From: an uncultured Porphyromonadaceae bacterium
GTDB lineage: Bacteria > Bacteroidota > Bacteroidia > Bacteroidales > Muribaculaceae
Reading direction: 5' to 3'
NCBI GenBank assembly: GCA_947176545.1
Contig: CAMWRB010000070.1
Coordinates: 1 to 6,719 of the forward strand
Length of the DNA stretch: 6,719 nt
The notes under the pieces were generated by a model, which was given only the letters and a program-made list of their open reading frames with translations, searched no databases and had not been told where the DNA came from. Of the stretch, positions 1 through 5,225 are shown one piece after another. How positions within the stretch are numbered: the first letter of the stretch is position 1; every line of letters starts with the position of its first letter. The translations under genes were made by a program, and so were the position numbers.

Positions 1-62
1 TCAGTGTTCGAGCCATATATTTTTGCCATCTTTAAGTTTTATCGGACAGCAATATTAAAAAA
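1..62. other. Left-edge intergenic stretch, no gene supported
   Basis: AT-rich sequence downstream of the glycerate kinase stop codon. No open frame with a start is visible. On the minus strand a 17-codon frame (ending in LKDGKNIWLEH before a TGA at 1-3) is preceded by an in-frame TAA at 55-57 and has no start codon. No GC-rich hairpin followed by a T-run is seen, so the glycerate kinase terminator, if intrinsic, lies outside the window or is not recognisable. Confidence 0.5.
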
Positions 63-1193
63 TCATGCAAGCCACTGCGGGAGTTTTTCTCTCACGGTGG
101 CTTCTATATTGCGTATGGTTGTCGACGGATTCATGGCAATTTCTGCGGGAAGCGCAGGGTCTGATATTCCGTAGACATCCTTGAATCCCGCCTCCCTCAA
201 AAGCGTTGCGTCCGATGAGTCGAGAGCACCGGCAATGGCAACCACAGGCACGTCACGGCTCATGGCGCGATTGAGCACTACGACGGGTCCTTTCCCCATC
301 AGAGTCTGCGCGTCGAGACGTCCCTCGCCGGTGATGACAAGGTCGGCCTCCTGAAGCATTTCATCAAATCCAGCCATATCAAGCACCAGTTCGGCGCCGG
401 CAAGAGTCTCACCTCTCATCAATGCCATCAGAGCGAACCCGAGTCCGCCGGCCGCTCCGGCACCCGGAGCTTCTGTGAAGTCTTCTCCCGCAAATCGCGT
501 CACAACATCGGCATACCGGCTCAGGGCGCTATCAAGCAGTGGCAACATTTCCGGAGAAGCCCCCTTTTGGGGAGCGAACGTATAGCTTGCACCACCGGGA
601 CCCGATAGGGGAGCGGTGACATCAGAAGCGATGGTGACTTTCAGTTGTCTGACAGCCGCGCTGACATTGCTGTCATCAATCCTTGCCAGCCGGCCGGCTT
701 CATATCCACCGGCGCCTATCTCTCTTCCGTCGGTATCGAGAAGCCTCCAGCCGAGAGCCTGAAGCATTCCGGCACCTCCGTCATTGGTGGCGCTCCCGCC
801 CAGACACACGATAACTTCCCTACACCCGTGTCGGACTGCGTCCAGTATCAGCTCTCCCGTGCCATAGGTCGAGGTTACGGCCGGATTACGCAGTTCAGCG
901 GGAATGAGAGTCAGTCCGTCAGCTTCGGCCATCTCTATGATGGCCTTATTGCCGGTGATGCCGTATGCCGCTGTCACAGGTCGGCCGATAGCATCACGGA
1001 CTTCGCAGCGGTGAATTGTGCCGTCGCAGAGTGAGGTCAGTATTCGGGCCGTCCCCTCTCCGCCGTCAGCCATCTGAATGACGGAAACCTCAGCCTCAGG
1101 CGCTACACAGCGTACTCCGCGCGCCACAGCCTCCCCGGCCTCGGCAGAGGTCACTGAACCCTTGAACGAATCACAAGCCACTATAATCTTCAT
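63..1193 (-). CDS. Glycerate kinase (GarK/GlxK family)
   Basis: Cytosolic enzyme that phosphorylates D-glycerate with ATP; the E. coli GarK/GlxK members make 2-phosphoglycerate, feeding lower glycolysis. The protein is 376 residues, close to the usual 375-385. Family motifs run in order: DSFKGS (8-13), MADGGEGT (41-48), GTGELI (111-116), GGSATNDGGAG (132-142), SDVTAPLSGPGGAS (190-203), GAGAAGGLG (244-252) and ITGEGRLDAQTLMGKGPV (287-304). All the glycine-rich signature blocks are intact and there is no frameshift. The start is placed at the ATG giving MKIIVACDSF, the standard N-terminus of the family; a 16-codon upstream extension to 1241 is rejected because a promoter lies inside it. No Shine-Dalgarno sequence is seen. 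No glucarate, glyoxylate or serine-pathway gene is adjacent, so the source of glycerate cannot be read from the context. It appears to be transcribed alone. Confidence 0.95.
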   Translation of the reverse strand: MKIIVACDSFKGSVTSAEAGEAVARGVRCVAPEAEVSVIQMADGGEGTARILTSLCDGTIHRCEVRDAIGRPVTAAYGITGNKAIIEMAEADGLTLIPAELRNPAVTSTYGTGELILDAVRHGCREVIVCLGGSATNDGGAGMLQALGWRLLDTDGREIGAGGYEAGRLARIDDSNVSAAVRQLKVTIASDVTAPLSGPGGASYTFAPQKGASPEMLPLLDSALSRYADVVTRFAGEDFTEAPGAGAAGGLGFALMALMRGETLAGAELVLDMAGFDEMLQEADLVITGEGRLDAQTLMGKGPVVVLNRAMSRDVPVVAIAGALDSSDATLLREAGFKDVYGISDPALPAEIAMNPSTTIRNIEATVREKLPQWLA

Positions 1194-1198
1194 GTCGA

Positions 1199-1228
1199 CA
1201 AATGTACAACAAATTATGTAAATACAAA
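1199..1228 (-). promoter_or_regulatory. Bacteroidota-type promoter of glycerate kinase gene
   Basis: On the minus strand a -7 element TACATTTG (1206-1199) fits the Bacteroidota consensus TAnnTTTG, and a TTTG -33 element (1228-1225) lies 18 nt upstream. Only 5 nt (TCGAC) separate the -7 element from the ATG at 1193, so transcription would begin at or within a few bases of the start codon. This supports the downstream start and suggests a leaderless mRNA. Confidence 0.6.
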
Positions 1229-1234
1229 GAGGGT

Positions 1235-1267
1235 GTCTCAAATTTGTCTCAAATTAGTCTCAAATTA
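1235..1267. repeat. Three tandem 11-bp repeats GTCTCAAATT(T/A)
   Basis: Three head-to-tail copies without spacer: GTCTCAAATTT (1235-1245), GTCTCAAATTA (1246-1256) and GTCTCAAATTA (1257-1267), differing only in the last base of the first copy. The 11-bp period is about one helical turn, so all copies face the same side of the DNA. The block begins 6 bp upstream of the -33 element of the glycerate kinase promoter. It could be an operator array, a small satellite produced by slippage, or part of a decayed insertion-sequence end (the preceding GAGG-GTGTCTCAAA resembles IS termini I recall from Bacteroides). Confidence 0.85.
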
Positions 1268-1277
1268 ACAGTGGACT

Positions 1278-1294
1278 TTGTCGCGGAGCGACAA
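1278..1294. repeat. Short GC-rich hairpin
   Basis: A perfect 7-bp inverted repeat TTGTCGC / GCGACAA closes on the 3-nt loop GGA. It lies between the 11-bp repeats and the probable CotH terminator. Neither side is followed by a T-run, so it does not look like a complete intrinsic terminator. It may be part of a dispersed intergenic repeat or an operator. Confidence 0.6.
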
Positions 1295-1343
1295 CATCCG
1301 ATTAACCCGGTACAACGTGCCGGTGGGAAGTATATCTCAGCCC

Positions 1344-1388
1344 TTAAAAGAGAGTGGCTGCGCCGTAACTTTATTACGACACAGCCAC
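1344..1388 (-). terminator. Probable intrinsic terminator of the CotH-family gene
   Basis: Inverted repeat with outer arms GTGGCTG (1354-1360) and CAGCCAC (1382-1388), a 3x3 internal loop containing one further G-C pair, and inner arms CGTAA (1364-1368) and TTACG (1374-1378) around a 5-nt loop. Read on the minus strand it is followed by TCTCTTTTAAGG, a short T-rich tract. It lies 56 nt downstream of the stop codon of the CotH-family gene. The plus-strand side is not followed by a T-run, so it is called unidirectional. Confidence 0.55.
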
Positions 1389-1443
1389 CATATCTTAATA
1401 ATCTATTGTCGAAACCGGATATCGGTGTTTATACGGAAGCCGG

Positions 1444-3927
1444 TTAGAGACAGATTTTCTTGCCGTCTACGATATAGATACCGTGACCGAGATTTATGAC
1501 GGTGATGCCCGGGATAATCTCGTAATTCTCATAACGGCCGTTCAGGTCGGAGATTGTTATAGCGAAGTGGCGCTCCGCACGGATTATGACAGCTCCGTTC
1601 TCGGTCGTCAGGCTATAACCGTCATTGTCGGCGGCTGTCTCTATGACAGTCACCATATCCTCGCGGGTGTAAGAGTCGGCATAATCTTTCTCCGGAGTGT
1701 TGTTGTCCTCACCCTCATTGCCGTTGGAGAATTTCATCTTGATATTGCGCACATACTTCTGCGGGTCTACGTCGAGTGTCCACACGTTGGGTGAAACGGC
1801 ATCGGCAGCCAAGGTCTGCGGAGTGAGCGAGCGGGTCATCGGCGAGCCGGGCCATTGTTCGGTAAACATCTCATCGGGATTATCTGCATTCCAGACTTGG
1901 GCATATACCTGCTCCCAGCGGTCGGGATGTGCGTCGATAAACCTTACGGATTTGACATATTCGTCGGTAGGCCATTCGGTCTGGATAGTGAATACCCCGG
2001 ATTTGTTGTCAGGATTATAGACCAACACAAATCTTGAATATGCCGGGATGTCATTGGTGAAGTTTGTGCCACCGGGCACACCGTTATACGGCTGGTTATA
2101 TTTGAGTTCCACACTGCCGTTTGCTCCGAAATTGACCGTCCAGTTGTCGGTATCATCCTTGATTTTCCATTTTTTGCCACGGATTGCTTCCGAAATATTG
2201 AGTACATAACGGTTCCGGTCAGGCTCGTATGTAAATTTGTAAGCCGGGTCTCTGGGTGCCCATCCGTTAAATTCGCCGCTGAGATAGAAATCCATATCAA
2301 GTTCCGGAGTCGGAGGCGTGGGAGGAGTCGGGGGAGTGGGCGTGTCGCCCGCTGTTACCTTCAACGTCGATACGCCATCCTTGCTGTATGTGAATGTCAG
2401 CTTGTATCCGGCTTTGAGTTCGAGCGTGAAATTCAAGGGGCGGTCGGATGCAAGTTCATACACCTCGTCAAGCTTGATTGCACCGTTGGCGGGTCCGAAG
2501 TTGATTTTCCATGTGCCGTTATTGATTTTCCAGCCGTATTCCTCATCGACCGCGATGTCTTCGGACACCTCGTAGGTATATACGTTGCCGTTCTGAGTGA
2601 ATTTATATCTATCTTCGGCTAAAGTCCAGCCGTTGAAGCTTCCGCAGAGATAGAAGGGAATCTCATCGACCGGTTGTACGCTGAAATTGCGGTTCATGTA
2701 GTTTGAGGAGTTGTTCATAAAGCCCTTGACCTCGTTGAGCTTGCCGTTGAGGTTGTCGTTGCCGTACTGAGGCCAGCGTTCACGGTCAGCGGCAGCGGCT
2801 CTTGTTATCTGAGCGATATAGCTGTCAGCGAAAGTGTCGATAGCTGACCGTTCTCCCTTCAGGACTGCCCAGTATTGGGCTATTTTTTCGCGAAGAGCTG
2901 GAAATTCGAGCAACTCATTCACCCAGTGGTTGTAGTGCATGTTGCCGCTCTGCATCAGGAAGCATGAGTGGTCGGGGTGGTTGCGCTGGAATGCACTGCC
3001 GAAGTCCCATACCGGCGAGAAATGCCACTTCTCGTTGTCACCCTTTTCGCGAAAGATGTAGCAGCTGCCGTGGAATGACTCGTAGTTGTCCATAAACTCC
3101 TGAACGGTGATAAAACGCGCCAGGTCGTCGATGTCGACATATTGCCACAGTTCGTCGGAGGTACGGCTGCCGTTGAGAATCAGGTCATTGACCTTGCCGA
3201 GGCTTTGTTTCAGCCAATTGATGTAGCCATCCGGCTCAAAACCCGGGTCCACGCTCTTGTCGTATGTGAAACGCAGCGGTTCCGGAGAACCGGGATTGTA
3301 GAACTGTATCTGGGCCGGCTCCTCATAATTGTCGAGTTCGACCAGCGTACCACCCTCTATCCATTTGTCGAGAGCCACACCGTTCTCATCCTCCTCGACC
3401 CACTTGGTGATGTTTACACGGTCAGAGTCTATGCGTATGATTTGAGTCAGGAAGTACAGGCCGCGGTATGTGCCGTTTACCACTAACTCGACGGGATATT
3501 GTTTCGGCGTCCAGGGGAGACCGACCAGTTCGGAAGCCTTGAAACCGATTGCATTGCGCAGAAATCCCCGGTTATCGTTAGCATGAGCCAGCAGACCCCA
3601 GTGTTTGCTCGACTTCAGTCCGCAGAGCGCGGCTTTCTTATCGAGTTTCAGGCGGTACGGTTTCTTTTCAAAACCTGTGAATGTATAATTGCCGCGACCT
3701 TTGATTTTGGTCTTCAGAGGGGCTTCCTCCGAGCCTATGGCCTCTATACCGTCCGTCCCCTTGGGGTCAAGCCAGTACACGGCATTGAGATATGGCTCCT
3801 TGGTGACTACCTCCGCACCATTGTCAATGTTGATATAGATGACCGGCAATGTGCCCGACGGACCCGCTGCCCTGACACCTATGCTGCCTAACAGGAGAAG
3901 AATTAAGAAGAATAAATGCTTTTTCAT
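1444..3927 (-). CDS. Secreted CotH-family kinase with carbohydrate-binding-like modules
   Basis: Predicted exported protein of 827 residues. An N-terminal signal peptide (1-20, MKKHLFFLILLLLG then VRA-A) has no lipobox cysteine. Residues about 28-415 match the CotH atypical protein kinase family: KGRGN (76-80), KKPYRLKL (88-95), HWGLLAHANDNRGFLRN (109-125), VELVVNGTYRGLYFL (146-160), GGTLVELD (192-199), MDNYESFHG (279-287) and WHFSPVWDFGSAF (301-313). By analogy with Bacillus CotH, D280 and D308 are the likely catalytic and metal-binding aspartates. Q162 sits where I expect a Glu in relatives. Two related modules opening FYLxGxFNGW follow (424-526 and 546-650), resembling SusE/SusF or glycogen-binding-like beta domains, joined by a Pro/Thr linker (529-541). 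Residues 655-765 (WEQVYAQVW, QWPGSPM, MKFSNG) resemble a CBM26-type starch-binding module. The C-terminus (785-827; ISDLNGR, GIYIVDGKK) resembles a Por/T9SS-like sorting tail. CotH proteins phosphorylate secreted or coat proteins; the substrate here is unknown. No Shine-Dalgarno is present; the A-rich leader is typical of Bacteroidota. Confidence 0.88.
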   Translation of the reverse strand: MKKHLFFLILLLLGSIGVRAAGPSGTLPVIYINIDNGAEVVTKEPYLNAVYWLDPKGTDGIEAIGSEEAPLKTKIKGRGNYTFTGFEKKPYRLKLDKKAALCGLKSSKHWGLLAHANDNRGFLRNAIGFKASELVGLPWTPKQYPVELVVNGTYRGLYFLTQIIRIDSDRVNITKWVEEDENGVALDKWIEGGTLVELDNYEEPAQIQFYNPGSPEPLRFTYDKSVDPGFEPDGYINWLKQSLGKVNDLILNGSRTSDELWQYVDIDDLARFITVQEFMDNYESFHGSCYIFREKGDNEKWHFSPVWDFGSAFQRNHPDHSCFLMQSGNMHYNHWVNELLEFPALREKIAQYWAVLKGERSAIDTFADSYIAQITRAAAADRERWPQYGNDNLNGKLNEVKGFMNNSSNYMNRNFSVQPVDEIPFYLCGSFNGWTLAEDRYKFTQNGNVYTYEVSEDIAVDEEYGWKINNGTWKINFGPANGAIKLDEVYELASDRPLNFTLELKAGYKLTFTYSKDGVSTLKVTAGDTPTPPTPPTPPTPELDMDFYLSGEFNGWAPRDPAYKFTYEPDRNRYVLNISEAIRGKKWKIKDDTDNWTVNFGANGSVELKYNQPYNGVPGGTNFTNDIPAYSRFVLVYNPDNKSGVFTIQTEWPTDEYVKSVRFIDAHPDRWEQVYAQVWNADNPDEMFTEQWPGSPMTRSLTPQTLAADAVSPNVWTLDVDPQKYVRNIKMKFSNGNEGEDNNTPEKDYADSYTREDMVTVIETAADNDGYSLTTENGAVIIRAERHFAITISDLNGRYENYEIIPGITVINLGHGIYIVDGKKICL
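2306..2341. repeat. 9-bp coding repeat for the Pro/Thr linker
   Basis: Four degenerate 9-bp units on the plus strand (GGAGTCGGA, GGCGTGGGA, GGAGTCGGG, GGAGTGGGC) encode on the minus strand the PPT repeats of the linker between the two FNGW modules. The period is a multiple of three, so slippage would lengthen or shorten the linker without breaking the frame. Confidence 0.75.
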
Positions 3928-4057
3928 TGAATATTTGTTAGTTAAACCTTTTCAGACGTACACAATGCAACATGGCATCGTATATATTTAGTTTGAATAT
4001 ATATCCATTTCGTCATCACACGCCGGGGTATAAAAGTGTGTATGGATAATTATTTTA
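3928..4057 (-). other. AT-rich 5' leader of the CotH-family gene with a small stem-loop
   Basis: If transcription starts just downstream of the -7 element at 4058-4065, the mRNA has a leader of roughly 120 nt. It contains a perfect 8-bp AT-only inverted repeat, TATATATT (3981-3988) and AATATATA (3996-4003), around a 7-nt loop. I recognise no known riboswitch and no Shine-Dalgarno near the start. The AT-only stem would be weak. Confidence 0.35.
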
Positions 4058-4065
4058 CAAATATA
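4058..4065 (-). promoter_or_regulatory. Candidate -7 element for the CotH-family gene
   Basis: TATATTTG on the minus strand fits TAnnTTTG and is the only such match between the lipid kinase stop and the CotH-family start. No TTG/TTTG is found 18-21 nt upstream, so the -33 element is missing or weak. The T-run just before it (4074-4067 on the minus strand) could alternatively belong to a weak terminator of the lipid kinase gene, with a poor 5-bp ACTAT/ATAGT stem at about 4087-4107. Confidence 0.4.
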
Positions 4066-4141
4066 CAAAAAAAATTATTAGAGCTCACTATCTGCCGTGC
4101 CAATAGTATCACATATCTGCGGGAAATCGTGGAAACTCTAC

Positions 4142-5134
4142 TTACGAGAAGAGGTTGAAGATGCGGAAGCGGATGTCGCGCATCAGCAGCAGGAACGGTG
4201 AGAGAACCGGTATCTCGGGAGCCAACATTGCCTTTAGCTTCTGTTTTTTCTCCGTCGAATATAGTCTTAATCCGGCATTACGGCATGTGATGTCTACAAT
4301 TCCGGGCAAAGTGGCCGGTTCGCCGTCATAGTGAGCCGGGCCTTCGCTCTTGCGCTCGATACGTATATTGCGCGCCTGAAATGTCGAGACCGTGCCCGAA
4401 CTCCCGACAAGGCCGGTAAGCACCTCGACACCGGCACGCATCGTGTTGAGCAGGTTGCCCTTATGTACTATCGTGACATCGAGCAGCCCGTCTTTCAGCG
4501 ACGCGTGAGGGGCTATGAAGGCGTTGTTGCCGTATTGCGAGGCATTACAGCATGCCACAAGCATGGCGTCCTCCGTCATGGCCCGACCGTCAGCTATTAT
4601 CGTGTAGCGCTCTGATTTATATGACAGGATTTCTTCGAAGACGGCGCGCAGATAGTTGATTAGCCCGCGGCCGGTGAATTGCTGCGAATTGAATTTGTCG
4701 GTCACATTTGCGTCAAAACCGAGGCCGAACGTGCAGAAGAACGGTCGGCCGTTTGCCTCGCCGTAATCCGCTTCGAGTATCCGGTCCTCGGCTATCACTT
4801 TCATCGCTCCCGGGACAGTCAGCGGAATGCCTAAATGGCGTGCCAGTCCGTTGCCCGAACCGAGCGGTATAATCCCCATTATAACGCGGCTGCCGCACAC
4901 TCCGCATGCCACCTCATTGACGGTGCCGTCACCTCCGCATGCCACCACGCTATAATAATTTTCGGCTACGGCCTGCCGGGCAAGCTCGACGGCATGGCCG
5001 ACATGGGTGGTCTCGCATACCGTCACATCATAGCCCAAGGCCTCCGCTTCACGGCGCACGAAGCCGGCGGCGTCATGTCGCGCCACACTCCCCGCTATCG
5101 GGTTTACAATCAACATCATGCGTCTTTGCGTCAT
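4142..5134 (-). CDS. Diacylglycerol kinase-family lipid kinase (DgkB/YegS/BmrU-like)
   Basis: ATP-dependent kinase of the DAGK catalytic family, expected at the inner face of the cytoplasmic membrane, where relatives phosphorylate diacylglycerol (recycling it to phosphatidic acid) or a related lipid. The 330-residue protein shows the family signatures: NPIAG (11-15), GGDGTVNEV (67-75) for nucleotide binding, IIPLGSGNGLARHLGIP (88-104), GLGFDANV (137-144), DGLLDVTIV (215-223) and YDGEP (269-273), whose Asp-Gly-Glu corresponds to the catalytic-base region of DgkB. All key residues are present. The C-terminus (about 293-330, basic then hydrophobic, ending LFS) is longer than in YegS and may help membrane contact. 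The start at MTQRRMM is chosen by position; MM at residues 6-7 is an alternative that keeps the whole domain. The true lipid substrate (diacylglycerol, sphingoid base or other) cannot be told from sequence. It is transcribed divergently from the DUF6377 regulator. Confidence 0.92.
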   Translation of the reverse strand: MTQRRMMLIVNPIAGSVARHDAAGFVRREAEALGYDVTVCETTHVGHAVELARQAVAENYYSVVACGGDGTVNEVACGVCGSRVIMGIIPLGSGNGLARHLGIPLTVPGAMKVIAEDRILEADYGEANGRPFFCTFGLGFDANVTDKFNSQQFTGRGLINYLRAVFEEILSYKSERYTIIADGRAMTEDAMLVACCNASQYGNNAFIAPHASLKDGLLDVTIVHKGNLLNTMRAGVEVLTGLVGSSGTVSTFQARNIRIERKSEGPAHYDGEPATLPGIVDITCRNAGLRLYSTEKKQKLKAMLAPEIPVLSPFLLLMRDIRFRIFNLFS

Positions 5135-5191
5135 AGCTGCTTGCTTATAGTCTGTCTTACAAGAAATGAATGCACTCTGTCACTCACGATG

Positions 5192-5199
5192 CAAATTTA
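5192..5199 (-). promoter_or_regulatory. Candidate -7 element for the lipid kinase gene
   Basis: TAAATTTG on the minus strand fits TAnnTTTG and lies 57 nt upstream of the lipid kinase ATG, giving a leader of about 50 nt. A -33 TTG at the usual spacing is not visible. Confidence 0.45.
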
Positions 5200-5211
5200 G
5201 TAAATTTTTTG

Positions 5212-5219
5212 TAATTTTG
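5212..5219 (+). promoter_or_regulatory. Candidate -7 element for the DUF6377 regulator gene
   Basis: TAATTTTG fits TAnnTTTG and ends 6 nt before the ATG at 5226, so initiation from it would give a leaderless or nearly leaderless mRNA. No clear -33 TTG is present at the usual spacing, which lowers confidence. Confidence 0.45.
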
Positions 5220-5225
5220 CATTTA

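Larger units (their letters stand above)
5189..5222. repeat. Inverted repeat spanning both divergent -7 elements
   Basis: ATGCAAATTTA (5189-5199) and TAATTTTGCAT (5212-5222) are inverted copies matching at 10 of 11 positions, with a 12-bp AT-rich centre. Each arm contains one of the two outward-facing -7 elements. The symmetry may simply reflect back-to-back promoters, or may serve as an operator for a dimeric regulator. Confidence 0.7.

Noticed and set aside
1..57. C-terminal end of another minus-strand gene (LKDGKNIWLEH before TGA)
   Set aside because: An in-frame TAA lies 17 codons upstream and no start codon is present.
645..1034. Plus-strand open frame inside glycerate kinase
   Set aside because: Antisense to an intact, motif-complete gene; the translation resembles no family.
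1194..1241. N-terminal extension of glycerate kinase to an upstream ATG at 1241
   Set aside because: The family starts at MKIIVACDSFKGS; the extension is Cys/Ile-rich, unrelated to the family, and overlaps a good promoter.
1235..1267. CRISPR-like array
   Set aside because: The repeats are 11 bp and directly abutting, with no spacers and no cas genes.
1202..1499. Two overlapping plus-strand open frames across the 1194-1443 intergenic region
   Set aside because: They run through the tandem repeats, hairpin and terminator and into the CotH gene antisense; no recognisable protein and no initiation signal.
1483..3891. Several open frames opposite to or overlapping the CotH-family gene
   Set aside because: Shadows of a long GC-balanced coding region; none has a recognisable domain, and the CotH frame is continuous with clear motifs.
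3928..4141. Operon linking the lipid kinase and the CotH-family gene
   Set aside because: A 214-bp gap with a TAnnTTTG element and T-rich tract makes separate transcription more likely, although read-through cannot be excluded.
4331..5200. Open frames opposite to or overlapping the lipid kinase gene
   Set aside because: Shadow frames; the minus-strand lipid kinase has every family motif.
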